From contig DUQG01000045.1 of the NCBI GenBank assembly GCA_012837935.1, forward strand, positions 42,989 to 106,988: a stretch of DNA of 64,000 bases. Direction: 5' to 3'. The position numbers and the translations under genes are program-made. The notes under the pieces are model-generated. The model was not told where the DNA came from. It did not search any database and saw only the letters and a program-made list of their open reading frames with translations. Shown one piece after another: positions 10,638-21,555 of the stretch. Origin of the DNA: Bacteroidales bacterium (lineage in GTDB: Bacteria; Bacteroidota; Bacteroidia; Bacteroidales; Paludibacteraceae). Within the stretch, counting starts at the first letter, position 1; each line of letters begins with the position of its first letter.

Positions 10638-10723
10638 CTTCCTAAGCGTTGATGCTTAACGTCTAAGCGTCTATCAATCTAATGTCTAACCGTCTATAAG
10701 TCTAACATCTAAAAGTCTAAAAA

Positions 10724-12391
10724 ATGTCTGACGATAAGAAAATTATTTTTTCGATGGTGGGAGTCAGCAAGACCTATCCACCCCAAAAACGAGTTCTAAA
10801 TAATATCTACCTTTCCTTTTTCTACGGTGCGAAAATCGGGATTATCGGGTTAAATGGTTCCGGTAAATCGACTCTGCTTAAAATTATTGCAGGAGTAGAG
10901 AAAAATTATGAGGGAAATGTGGTTTTTTCACCCGGCTATTCCGTGGGATATTTGGAGCAAGAACCGCAATTTGACGATACTAAAACTGTAAAAGAGATTG
11001 TACAGGAAGGTACGCAAGAGGTGGTGGATTTGTTGGCGGAGTTTGATCATATCAATGCGCAATTTGCTGAGCCGGATGCTGATTTTGATAAACTGATAGC
11101 TCGTCAGGGAGAATTGCAAGAACTGCTCGACCATGCCGACGCCTGGAATTTGGATAATAAATTGGAACGTGCAATGGATGCACTTCGTTGTCCGCCGGAA
11201 GATGCATTGGTGAAAAACCTTTCCGGAGGTGAGCGTCGCCGTGTGGCGCTTTGTCGCTTGTTACTTCGTCATCCGGATATTCTGTTGCTGGACGAGCCTA
11301 CCAACCACTTGGATGCTGAATCGGTAGAATGGCTTGAAAACTATCTGCACAACTACGCAGGAACGGTTATTGCCATTACTCACGATCGCTATTTCTTGGA
11401 TAATGTGGCAGGTTGGATTTTGGAATTGGATAGGGGAGAAGGTATTCCTTGGAAAGGAAATTACTCTTCTTGGCTTGAACAAAAAACCACTCGCATGGCA
11501 ATGGAAGAAAAGCAGGCAAGCAAACGTAGAAAAACACTTGAGCGTGAGTTGGAGTGGGTGCGTATGGCACCAAAAGCTCGTCAGGCAAAAGGGAAAGCTC
11601 GTTTGGAGGCTTACGACCGACTGCTTAATGAAGACCAAAAAGAACGTGAAGAGAAACTGGAACTCTTTATTCCTAACGGTCCACGATTGGGAAATAAAGT
11701 GGTGGAAGCCATCGGTGTTTCGAAAGCATTCGGCGATAAATTGCTGTTTGAAGATTTGAACTTTACCTTGCCACCGAACGGAATTGTAGGAATTATCGGT
11801 CCAAACGGTGCCGGAAAAACTACACTTTTCCGTATGATTATGGGACACGAAAAAGCTGATTCCGGAACCTTTGAAGTGGGAGAAACAGTGAAAATTGGTT
11901 ATGTGGACCAAACTCATGTGGATATTGACCCTAAAAAAACAGTTTTCCAAACGGTATCAGGTGGTGCGGAGTTTATTCGTGTAGGTGGTAGAGAGATTAA
12001 TGCGAGAGCTTATTTGGCAAGATTTAACTTTACAGGTGGCGATCAGGAGAAACTTTGCGGTGTGCTTTCCGGTGGTGAAAGAAACCGCTTACACTTGGCA
12101 TTGACCCTAAAATCAGAAGCTAACGTGCTGCTGCTCGACGAGCCGACCAACGATATTGACGTAAACACATTGCGTGCTTTAGAGGAAGGTTTGGAGAATT
12201 TTGCCGGATGTGCTGTGGTAATTAGTCACGACCGCTGGTTCCTGGACAGAATTTGTACGCATATCATCGCTTTTGAAGGTGATTCGCAGGTTTATGTCTT
12301 TAACGGCAACTACTCAGAGTACGAAGAAAATAAAAAAATGCGTCTAGGTGATGTTGAGCCGAAGCGAATTAGATATAAGAAGTTGATGTAA
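10724..12391 (+). CDS. ettA: ABC-F ATPase, EttA-like
   Basis: Two ABC domains with 'GLNGSGKST' and 'GPNGAGKTT' Walker A, LSGGE signatures, 555 aa. Confidence 0.88.
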   Translation: MSDDKKIIFSMVGVSKTYPPQKRVLNNIYLSFFYGAKIGIIGLNGSGKSTLLKIIAGVEKNYEGNVVFSPGYSVGYLEQEPQFDDTKTVKEIVQEGTQEVVDLLAEFDHINAQFAEPDADFDKLIARQGELQELLDHADAWNLDNKLERAMDALRCPPEDALVKNLSGGERRRVALCRLLLRHPDILLLDEPTNHLDAESVEWLENYLHNYAGTVIAITHDRYFLDNVAGWILELDRGEGIPWKGNYSSWLEQKTTRMAMEEKQASKRRKTLERELEWVRMAPKARQAKGKARLEAYDRLLNEDQKEREEKLELFIPNGPRLGNKVVEAIGVSKAFGDKLLFEDLNFTLPPNGIVGIIGPNGAGKTTLFRMIMGHEKADSGTFEVGETVKIGYVDQTHVDIDPKKTVFQTVSGGAEFIRVGGREINARAYLARFNFTGGDQEKLCGVLSGGERNRLHLALTLKSEANVLLLDEPTNDIDVNTLRALEEGLENFAGCAVVISHDRWFLDRICTHIIAFEGDSQVYVFNGNYSEYEENKKMRLGDVEPKRIRYKKLM

Positions 12392-12521
12392 AGCTCCCTA
12401 AATCACTCGAAGGGGACTTTTGGAAGTTGGAAGCACGAAGTATTATAAGTGCTATGATGTGAGGTGCTTATTTTGAACATAAATTACACAGATTTCATGA
12501 ATTAATACAAATTTAGTTGGG

Positions 12522-12544
12522 TTCGTCGGCTTCTAGCCGACGAA
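12522..12544. terminator. hairpin between convergent genes (TTCGTCGGCT-TCT-AGCCGACGAA)
   Basis: 10 bp perfect stem with 3 nt loop. No strong U-tract, so it could be REP-like. Confidence 0.4.
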
Positions 12545-12578
12545 TGTCGTATTATGAGGTCTTTAAATGATTTAAGAT

Positions 12579-13274
12579 TTATTCAAAATGAAAAGTCAGT
12601 GTTACCATTCTTGTGGTGAGTCTGTTGATAGATTCGGTATGTTGAATGGTCTGTGGATTGAGCAGTGCGCCTGCATCGCGTTGGTTGAGTGGTGTAAGCA
12701 TATTATTAAATCCGAAAGCAAACTTTATTTCCGGTGCAAGTTTGAAAAAAGAGAAATAAATATTGGTTCCAATTCCGGCTTCTACCAGCACGTCAAAAGG
12801 TTTTAGCAAAACGGTTTTTTCTTTATTCCTTCCCCAATCCATCCAAAATCCTGCACCACCAATTATGTAAGGACGAAAATTACCTGTTCGCACCGAACTG
12901 TATTTAAGATAAAAAGGAATGTACATTGGCACAGAGAGTAGGTCTGCTTTGCTTTCGTCCGTATAATTCAAAATTCGCTGATTAAGCATTAGGGTAGGAG
13001 TGATGCGGAAATTCAGATTTTTGCTTAATCTGAAGTCGCTGATGGCACCTACTGAAAATCCGGGAATAAGGCTGCTTACATTTACATTATTCTCATAGCT
13101 TGTTGGGATTACTGCGAAATCCATAAAATTCACCCCCAACGAAAATCCGAAATGTACAGGTTTGTCATCTGCAAAGGGTAAATTACCTTGGGCGAATGAT
13201 TTATTCAGCGGTGCTAAAAGTATAAAAACAAGTAGAAAAATATATTTGAAAGAATGTTTTTGCATAAAACTCAA
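12579..13274 (-). CDS. porT: PorT-like outer-membrane beta-barrel protein (T9SS component)
   Basis: Signal peptide, 'VHFGFSLGVNFMDF' and beta-barrel pattern reminiscent of PorT. Confidence 0.65.
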   Translation of the reverse strand: MSFMQKHSFKYIFLLVFILLAPLNKSFAQGNLPFADDKPVHFGFSLGVNFMDFAVIPTSYENNVNVSSLIPGFSVGAISDFRLSKNLNFRITPTLMLNQRILNYTDESKADLLSVPMYIPFYLKYSSVRTGNFRPYIIGGAGFWMDWGRNKEKTVLLKPFDVLVEAGIGTNIYFSFFKLAPEIKFAFGFNNMLTPLNQRDAGALLNPQTIQHTESINRLTTRMVTLTFHFE

Positions 13275-13309
13275 GTTTTAATGGAAAACGAGAAAATAGG
13301 GATTTTAGT

Positions 13310-13675
13310 ATAAAAGATATTCCATGCTACCTTAATGTTTCCAGCGATTTTATTGCTTTTGAACAGAAATGGGGCGATAAATATCCTTATGCCATTCGCT
13401 CATGGCGAATGAATTGGGATGAGTTAACAGCGTTTTTTGACTTTCCTGTAGAAATCAGAAAGATAATTTACACTACCAATCTGATTGAAAATCTCAATGG
13501 GAAAATCAGAAAGTACACTAAAAACAAGCTTTCGTTTCCTAATGACGATGCTTTGAAAAAGGCTGTATATCTAGTTGTTTCTGAAATTGAAAAGAAATGG
13601 AATCAACCAATTTGGAACTGGGGCTTGATTTTTAACCAGTTTCTTACTATTTTTGAAGATAGAATGCAAATCTAA
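13310..13675 (+). pseudogene. IS256-family (mutator-type) transposase C-terminal remnant
   Basis: 'YPYAIRSWRMNWDELTAFFDFPVEIRKIIYTTNLIENLNGKIRK' motif, with no N-terminal half. Confidence 0.8.
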
Positions 13676-13999
13676 AAAACAACCGGTTTTTCATTTACAC
13701 AAAAATAGTGGATAGTCCCTGACAACCCGATATTCTTAATATGATTATCTGCATTTGTTCCTATTGAAAGAACTTTGTTGTTTAAGATAGGGATTAACCG
13801 CTCTCAGCCGGTTTATCCCGTTGTTTAATGATGTAGAAACACAACAAACATACAAGCTATCGTGGATTTAGCCGTTGGTTGCTGTGTTGATAATAAAAAT
13901 TTTCCTGTTTAGGAAGGTTTGCGGATAATCATTTTTCTTAATTAACTCAACAGCAACACTTTAAGCATTTTACACCAAGCTTATCTGCATATAAGATTT

Positions 14000-14623
14000 T
14001 CATCCCCAAAACGTACTTACAAGCCCCACTGCCCCGATTACAGCAATTATCGAGCCTGTGATTCTATTAATCAGCTTCAAGCCACGTACATTAAACCGAT
14101 GTCTAAACTTACTGGCAAAAGTCGTCAAGACCGTCCACCAAGCAGTAGCTCCAAGCAAAATAGAAAAAAGTCCAAATATATGCATACCAATTGAAGCTTC
14201 GGAAGGTATAAACTCAAGTTTGGCAAAAAGTGCTATAAGTACAAAAAGAATCAATGGGTTGGATAATGTAAGTCCAAAGGAAGTAATAAAGTCACTAAAA
14301 ACAGAACCATTCTCTCGCTTTTCCTTTATTTTTGGTTGTGCTACGGGGTTGCTTTTGTAAATCCACCAACCAAATAATATAATTATCACGCTACCAACTA
14401 TCTGAATAACAAATCTATGTTGCTCAACAACATCAAGTACAAAACTTAGGAAAAACAACGTAATAATGGCATATACAATATCCGAAGTTGTTGCGCCAAG
14501 CCCCGTAAACATGCCGTGCTTCTGCCCACGATTAAGTGTGCGCTGTATGCATAGCATCCCGATAGGTCCCAATGGCACCGAAACACTCAGACCGATAATA
14601 ATTCCTTTTATAAATATATCCAA
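14000..14623 (-). CDS. LysE-family amino-acid/homoserine exporter
   Basis: 'GLSVSVPLGPIGMLCIQRTLNRGQKHGMFTGLGA' motif. Confidence 0.87.
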   Translation of the reverse strand: MDIFIKGIIIGLSVSVPLGPIGMLCIQRTLNRGQKHGMFTGLGATTSDIVYAIITLFFLSFVLDVVEQHRFVIQIVGSVIIILFGWWIYKSNPVAQPKIKEKRENGSVFSDFITSFGLTLSNPLILFVLIALFAKLEFIPSEASIGMHIFGLFSILLGATAWWTVLTTFASKFRHRFNVRGLKLINRITGSIIAVIGAVGLVSTFWG

Positions 14624-15006
14624 AACGCTTTTATTTGTAATTAATTAAGAGAGAACTCATCTTTACTTTAAAAACTTCCACCGAATATAGGATATTTTAC
14701 ATAACAGTACTAACGTCTAAAAAAAACAAAGAAAACCATTAAGATTTTTAAGAAGTTAAGAAACATTAAGACACTCTTAATGAAAACCTTAACTTCTTAA
14801 TGTTAGAGAACAAAAAACTCTATTTCCATCAGAATGGACAATGGTCGCTCGAACTTATTCGCTTGTTTTACAAGAATTGTTTTTACGTAAAAAGTACGAT
14901 TGTCATTTAATCATATTCGTTTTCGAGGACAAATGAAAATTTGTGCCCCGACAATTATCGGGATTGTGTAATTTGTGCAATTTGTGTTCTATAAATAAAA
15001 CTCAAT

Positions 15007-16329
15007 CTACAATAAATTGCTTGCAAGTTCCGACAAGTAGCTTCTCTCGCCTTTCACCAGATTAACATGAGCAAAAATATCTTGTCCTCGCATTCGATCA
15101 ATCATATAAACTAAACCGTTTGAGTGCATATCCAGATAAGGTGAATCGATTTGCTGAATATCACCTGTAAACACCACTTTCGTCCCTTCCCCTGCACGAG
15201 TAATAATGGTTTTTACCTCATGGGGTGTGAGATTTTGCGCCTCATCCACAATGAAAAAAGTCTCACTCAAACTTCTTCCTCTGATATACGCCAATGCCTC
15301 AATCACCAATCGCTCCTCACGTTGCATTTCTTCCAGTTGCTTCATCTCTTTGCCTTGATAAGAAAAACTGCTTTTTATCACATTCAGATTATCAAAAAGT
15401 GGCTGCATATAAGGTGCTATTTTATGCTGTTCATCACCGGGCAGATAACCTAAATCCCTATTGGAAAGCGCCACAATTGGTCTTGCCAAGAGTATTTGTT
15501 TATAGTTTTCATTTTGTTGTAATGCGGCAGCTAAGGCTATCAGCGTTTTTCCCGTTCCCGATTTTCCGGTCAGTGCCACCAATTTCACATCGTCGTCCAG
15601 CAACACATTCATGGCAAAAGCTTGCTCTGCATTGCGAGGCTCAATTCCAAAACTGCGCCTTTTCTCAATTTTTATCACACTTTCCGACTGCGGATGATAC
15701 CTTGCCAATACACTTGAGCGATTGCTCTTCAGCACAAAACAATCTTGCGGCGACACATCCGACTTAAAATCGAACTCGTCCAACGGTATTCCACCTTCAG
15801 TATAGAGCCTGTCAATCAATTCCGGCGACACATTATCATAGGTTTCGTGATTTTTCTCAAAAACATTGATGTCCGTAACCTTGTCATTGATATAATCCTC
15901 AGCCAAAATTCCAAGCGCCAAAGCTTTCATCCTTAGATTAATATCTTTGCTCACCAGAATGGTTTTGGTTGTTTTGCTTTTCTGACCAATGTTATAGGTA
16001 TCTGCAAGAATACGGTGGTCGCAAGTTTTTTCCGGAAAAATATTAGAAATTACTTCCGGGTAGGAATTTCCTGCCACAATAAATAATTTGCCTTTCCCCT
16101 CACCCAGCGGTGCACCTTTTTTGAAAAGATTGTCGTCAGCTATCAAATCCAGTTCTCGAGCGAATTCACGTGCATTGTAGTTTATTTGTTGGTTCCCTTT
16201 TTTGAAATGGTCTAGTTCTTCCAAAACCACTATGGGAATATAGATGTCATTCTCTTCAAAATTGTGTAAACAGTTATAGTCGTGTAAAATGACATTTGTG
16301 TCGAGAACAAAATTTTTCTTACCTTTCAT
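15007..16329 (-). CDS. PhoH-family protein with N-terminal PIN domain
   Basis: 'FVLDTNVILHD' PIN motif and 'ALTGKSGTGKTLIALAAA' P-loop. Confidence 0.93.
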   Translation of the reverse strand: MKGKKNFVLDTNVILHDYNCLHNFEENDIYIPIVVLEELDHFKKGNQQINYNAREFARELDLIADDNLFKKGAPLGEGKGKLFIVAGNSYPEVISNIFPEKTCDHRILADTYNIGQKSKTTKTILVSKDINLRMKALALGILAEDYINDKVTDINVFEKNHETYDNVSPELIDRLYTEGGIPLDEFDFKSDVSPQDCFVLKSNRSSVLARYHPQSESVIKIEKRRSFGIEPRNAEQAFAMNVLLDDDVKLVALTGKSGTGKTLIALAAALQQNENYKQILLARPIVALSNRDLGYLPGDEQHKIAPYMQPLFDNLNVIKSSFSYQGKEMKQLEEMQREERLVIEALAYIRGRSLSETFFIVDEAQNLTPHEVKTIITRAGEGTKVVFTGDIQQIDSPYLDMHSNGLVYMIDRMRGQDIFAHVNLVKGERSYLSELASNLL

Positions 16330-16523
16330 AATTATTCTGTATTAGTTAAGTGTCGCAAGTTTGCTAGTGTTCAAACGGAAATATAGCAGTTTTAGTTTTT
16401 CTTTGGCTATGAAATTCTTGTGAAATTTCTAAAAAAGCTAAATTCTTATTTTTACATTTACAAATATGTATAAAAAAACCGACAAAATCACTCTGTCGGT
16501 TTAAATATCTAACATCAGAAATC

Positions 16524-16871
16524 TTACAAAATTATTTTCTGCATATATTTTCCCGCTCGAATAATGTAGATTCCTTTGCTTAAATTCAGCGTTTCAGCCA
16601 CGCCTTTATATACATAGCTATGTACTTTAGCACCCAAAATACTGTAAATATCTATCTGCGTCCCGGTTTCTATATTTTTAGCCGTTAAGTTTTTTCCATT
16701 CAAAGAAAATTTCGGCGTTTCTTCATTATCCGAGACCGTCAAAGTACTCTGTGTTAAGTTTACTTCAACTGTTTTTTTCGGAAACAATTCTATCGCTGAT
16801 TTCTGAGCACTCACACCCAAAATTCCACAAAGTACAAATGCTAATATGAGAGTAAATTTATTCATAGGCAC
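16524..16871 (-). CDS. short secreted protein with T9SS-type sorting tail
   Basis: Signal peptide and C-term 'IYSILGAKVHSYVYKGVAETLNLSKGIYIIRAGKYMQKIIL'. Confidence 0.7.
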   Translation of the reverse strand: MPMNKFTLILAFVLCGILGVSAQKSAIELFPKKTVEVNLTQSTLTVSDNEETPKFSLNGKNLTAKNIETGTQIDIYSILGAKVHSYVYKGVAETLNLSKGIYIIRAGKYMQKIIL

Positions 16872-17066
16872 GGTATTTTATATTATACTTTGTACTATTA
16901 TCTACAAAGATAATGCAAAATTACAAAAAAACACTCAAATAACTATTATTTTTTCTTGTTAACACGATTTTTATTCAATTTTTCAGACATTTTAGTCTAA
17001 AAAAGGACATTTTTCAGTTCCGAAAACTTCCGGTTACAAAACTATTAATATTCTAATAAAAAAATG

Positions 17067-17075
17067 TATCTTTGC
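17067..17075 (+). promoter_or_regulatory. -7 box TATCTTTGC upstream of glycogen synthase
   Basis: Consensus TAnnTTTGC 32 nt upstream of the ATG at 17107. Confidence 0.6.
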
Positions 17076-17106
17076 ACTTTTGCAAAAAAATAATAAAACT
17101 TTTAGT

Positions 17107-18759
17107 ATGAGTACAAAACAAACCCCAGAATATATTTTTGAAACGAGTTGGGAAGTGTGTAATATGGTTGGCGGCATCTATACGGTGCTTTCCACCCGTG
17201 CAAGAACATTGGTTAAAGAATACAAAGACAAACTGGTATTTGTGGGACCTGATGTGTGGAAAGAGTAGGAATCACCCTATTTTGAAAACGAGGAATCCCT
17301 ACTTGCTGATTGGAAAACACATTTTAAGCAGGAGACTGGCTTGGATATTCGTGTAGGACGCTGGAAAATCCCGGGCAAGCCACTAACCGTTTTAGTGAAT
17401 TTCTATCCATTATTTGAGAAGAAAAATGAAATTTATGCCAAAGTTTGGGAAGATTACGGTGTGGATTCACTGCACGCTTATGGCGACTACGATGAGTCTT
17501 CCATGTTTGGACATGCTACCGGCTTGGTGATGGAAAGTTACTATCATTTCCACAAATTAAGCAACAAAAACAAGGTTGTAGCTCATTTCAACGAATGGAT
17601 GACCACTTTTGGCGCATTCCACATCCAAAAAAACATTCCTGAAATTGCAACCCTCTTTACCACCCACGCTACATCAATCGGTCGTTCTATTGCCGGAAAT
17701 CACAAACCACTCTACGACTATCTAAGCGAATACAGCGGCGACCAAATGGCTTTTGAACTAAATATGGTTTCAAAACATTCAACCGAAAAAAAAGCTGCTC
17801 ATGCTGTGGACTGTTTTACTACCGTAAGTGATATTACTGCGCTTGAATGCAAGCAACTTTTAGAGAAAAAACCGCATATTGTTACACCTAATGGTTTTGA
17901 AGATGATTTTGTGCCAAAAGGAAAAACGTTCACACAAAAACGTAACACTGCTCGTGCTAAATTAAAAGAAATAGCTCAAACACTCTTTGGATATGAGCTG
18001 AAAGAAGATACCATCTTTGTAAGTACAGCCGGAAGATACGAGTATAAAAACAAAGGACTGGATGTCTTCATTGAATCGCTGAAACGCCTTTCGATGAAAC
18101 CGGATTTGAAGCGTGAAGTAGTCGCATTTATCATGGTTCCGGCACATATTAAAGGTGTGCGGCATGATTTGGCTGAAAAACTGGCAAATCCCAATGCACA
18201 TATGGATTACTGGAATAAACATACTACACACGAACTGCATAACTATCAAAATGACAACATAATTCAAGCGTTTCAGTGGTTTCATTTCCAAAATCTGCAA
18301 AATGAAAAAGTAAAAATTATCTTTGTTCCTTCTTACCTGAACGGAAACGACGGAATTTTCAACCTTTCTTATTGGGATTTACTTATTGGAATGGATGCTA
18401 CCATATTCCCATCGTACTACGAACCGTGGGGCTACACGCCGCTTGAAAGCGTAGCATTTTCTATTCCTACCATTACCACCTGCTTGTCAGGTTACGGTCA
18501 GTGGGTAAAAGCTATTTTTGAAAAAACAAACGGCACTAAAGTGGTTCATCGTTCCGACTATAATTATTCGGAAGTCTTAGATGATATTGCAACTTATCTT
18601 TTCGATTTTATCAAAAAGAATGAAACGGAGGTAAAACAAGTCAGAAAAGAGGCATTAGATATTTCTAAAAAAGCACTTTGGGAAAACTTTATCAATTACT
18701 ATTACGATGCTTACGATATTGCACTGAAAAACATGAATAAACGAGTAAAAAACAAATAG
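17107..18759 (+). pseudogene. glycogen synthase (GT3-like, Bacteroidetes type) with one in-frame TAG at 17266-17268
   Basis: ORFs 17080-17268 and 17341-18759 are in the same frame. Conserved coding continues through the stop ('VGPDVWKE*ESPYFENEESLLADWKTHF'). Confidence 0.85.
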
Positions 18760-18926
18760 ATTTTTACTACAAAAGCACATAGAATACGTTTGAAATTTAA
18801 ATTGCTCTTATTTTGGTGTCAATCCATTGATTTTAAGAAAAAAAATGTTATTTTTGTGCGAAAATATGTTTTATAACATATATTTTGATTAAATCAAGGT
18901 GAAATTTAATTATTTTTTATACTAAT

Positions 18927-21488
18927 ATGAAACTAAATTCAAAGAAAACTAATGAACCTAATTGGAGGGAAATCACCGTAAAATCTAACTTGCCGGATAG
19001 TCTGAGCAAGCTGGAAGAATTATCTCAAAACATCTGGTGGTCTTGGAACAGTGAGGCAAAGAAATTATTTCGTGAAATAGATAGACCTACATGGATAGCT
19101 GCTGAATCAAATCCGGTTCAGCTTTTGAACCTACTAAGCTACGATAAGCTAGTTGCACTTGGCAAGGATGCAGAATTTATTAAGAAAGTAGATAAAGTTT
19201 ATGATGAGTTCACAGCGTACATAAATGAACCACATGATGATACTCGTCCATCAGTAGCTTACTTCAGCATGGAATATGGCTTGACGGAAATCTTGAAAAT
19301 CTATTCCGGTGGTCTGGGTGTTTTGGCAGGTGACTATCTAAAAGAAGCTAGTGACAGTAATGTAAACATGACGGCTATTGGTTTCTTGTATCGTTATGGA
19401 TATTTCAAACAGGCCTTGTCAACTGAAGGACAGCAAATTTCTGTTTACGAACCACAAAACTTTAACATTTTGCCATTAGAGCAAGTAGTTGATGATAACA
19501 ACCAACCATTAGTTATTGAAGTTCCTTATCCTGGACGTACAGTTTATGCACATCTTTGGCGAGTGGACGTAGGTCGTGTAAAACTATATCTACTTGATAC
19601 AGACCTAGATTCAAATAGCGAAGAAGACCGCTCAATTACTCACCAACTTTATGGTGGTGACTGGGACAACCGCTTGAAACAAGAAATTATGCTTGGTATC
19701 GGTGGTATGTTGGCACTGAAAAAACTAGGTATCAAAAAACAAATTTACCACTGCAACGAAGGTCACGCAGCATTGATTAATGTACAACGTTTGATTGACT
19801 TGATTAACGAAGAAAGCCTAAGCTTCAACGAAGCATTGGAAGTAGTTCGTGCAAACTCACTTTATACTGTACACACACCGGTTCCTGCCGGACACGATAG
19901 TTTTGACGAAGGACTTTTCAGAAAATATATGAGCGAATATCCTGCACAACTGAAAATCAGTTGGCAAGACTTTATGGATATGGGACGTACCAATCCGGGC
20001 TCTGATGAGAAGTTTAACATGAGTACTTTTGCTTGTAATACTGCACAAGAAGTGAACGGCGTAAGCTGGTTACACGGTGAAGTTTCTAAGAAAATGTTCG
20101 CACCTATCTGGCCGGGTTATTTCCCTGAAGAATCTCACGTAAGCTACGTAACCAACGGTGTTCACTTACCTACTTGGACTTCTTCAAAATGGAAAGGTCT
20201 TTACGAGAAATACTTTACAAAAGCATTCTACAACGACCAATCCAACTTGGAAATTTGGGATAACATCTACCAAGTGCCGGATCATGAAATTTGGAATATC
20301 CGTTGTGGTTTGAAACATCATTTAGTAGATTATATTCGTGGTCAGTTCCGCGATAACTGGATGAAAAATCAAGGTGACCCATCAAGAATTGTTTCTATTC
20401 TTGAGTCTATCAATCCGGATGCACTGATTATCGGATTTGGTCGTCGTTTTGCAACTTATAAACGTGCTCACTTGCTATTTAGCGACCTTGAGCGCTTAGC
20501 AAAAATCGTAAACAATCCAGACAAACCGGTTCAATTCCTTTATACAGGAAAAGCTCACCCCGCAGATGGTGCTGGTCAAGGATTGATTAAGAGAATTATT
20601 GAAATTTCACGCATGCCTGAATTCTTAGGAAAAGTTATCTTCCTTGAAAACTACGATATGCGCTTAGCGAAACGCTTGATTTCAGGTGTTGATGTTTGGT
20701 TAAATACTCCTACTCGTCCGCAAGAAGCTTCGGGTACTTCCGGTGAAAAAGCTGCTATGAACGGTGTACTTAACTTCTCTGTTCTAGACGGATGGTGGTA
20801 CGAAGGTTATAAAGAAAACGCAGGTTGGGCTTTGACCGACAAGCGTACTTTCAAAAACCAAGAATATCAAGACCAATTAGATGCTGTAACTATCTACAAC
20901 ACGCTTGAAAATGAGATTATCCCATTGTATTTTGCTAAAAACACAAAAGGATTCTCACCAGAATGGATACAGTTTATCAAAAATTCAATCGCGAAAATCA
21001 CTCCAACTTACACTACAAAACGTATGATGGATGATTACTTCGATCGTTTCTATAACAAACAAGCTAAACGTTCCGGTCTGCTTAATGCTAAAAACTACGA
21101 AAAAGCAAAAGAATTAGCAGCTTGGAAAGAAACAATGTCTGCCGGTTGGGACAGCATTGAAACTGTAGCTGTAGAACTTCCTGAAAAGTTTACTCTAAGC
21201 CCACAAGCAGGTGAAGAGTATGATATCAACGTAGTAGTTGATGTGAAAAGCGATGCTTTGAAAGGAATTGGTGTAGAGTTAGTTGCAATTCATACTGACC
21301 AAAACAACCAAGATAAAATTCGCAGCGTAAATGAGCTGACACTTGTAAAAACTGTTGGTACAAAACTATATTTCAATATCAACTACAAAATGGACAACGC
21401 CGGAGCTTACAAATACGGATTCCGCATGTATCCTAAAAATGAGCTTCTGCCTCATCGTCAGGATTTCTGCTATGTACGTTGGTTGTAG
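18927..21488 (+). CDS. glgP: alpha-glucan/glycogen phosphorylase
   Basis: 853 aa, '[21 protein letters not shown]', '[25 protein letters not shown]' signature. Confidence 0.93.
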   Translation: MKLNSKKTNEPNWREITVKSNLPDSLSKLEELSQNIWWSWNSEAKKLFREIDRPTWIAAESNPVQLLNLLSYDKLVALGKDAEFIKKVDKVYDEFTAYINEPHDDTRPSVAYFSMEYGLTEILKIYSGGLGVLAGDYLKEASDSNVNMTAIGFLYRYGYFKQALSTEGQQISVYEPQNFNILPLEQVVDDNNQPLVIEVPYPGRTVYAHLWRVDVGRVKLYLLDTDLDSNSEEDRSITHQLYGGDWDNRLKQEIMLGIGGMLALKKLGIKKQIYHCNEGHAALINVQRLIDLINEESLSFNEALEVVRANSLYTVHTPVPAGHDSFDEGLFRKYMSEYPAQLKISWQDFMDMGRTNPGSDEKFNMSTFACNTAQEVNGVSWLHGEVSKKMFAPIWPGYFPEESHVSYVTNGVHLPTWTSSKWKGLYEKYFTKAFYNDQSNLEIWDNIYQVPDHEIWNIRCGLKHHLVDYIRGQFRDNWMKNQGDPSRIVSILESINPDALIIGFGRRFATYKRAHLLFSDLERLAKIVNNPDKPVQFLYTGKAHPADGAGQGLIKRIIEISRMPEFLGKVIFLENYDMRLAKRLISGVDVWLNTPTRPQEASGTSGEKAAMNGVLNFSVLDGWWYEGYKENAGWALTDKRTFKNQEYQDQLDAVTIYNTLENEIIPLYFAKNTKGFSPEWIQFIKNSIAKITPTYTTKRMMDDYFDRFYNKQAKRSGLLNAKNYEKAKELAAWKETMSAGWDSIETVAVELPEKFTLSPQAGEEYDINVVVDVKSDALKGIGVELVAIHTDQNNQDKIRSVNELTLVKTVGTKLYFNINYKMDNAGAYKYGFRMYPKNELLPHRQDFCYVRWL

Positions 21489-21508
21489 TAATCACACATC
21501 TTACTAAA

Positions 21509-21544
21509 AAAAGCCTGTAAACTTGATTTACAGGCTTTTTTCAA
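21509..21544 (+). terminator. intrinsic terminator after glgP
   Basis: AAAAAGCCTGTAAACTTGATTTACAGGCTTTTTT. Confidence 0.8.
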
Positions 21545-21555
21545 TTTTCAGTCGA

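Noticed and set aside
11261-11950. 229-aa minus-strand ORF inside the ABC-F gene
   Set aside because: Fully overlaps a clearly conserved ABC-F coding region. Cys/Phe-rich shadow ORF.
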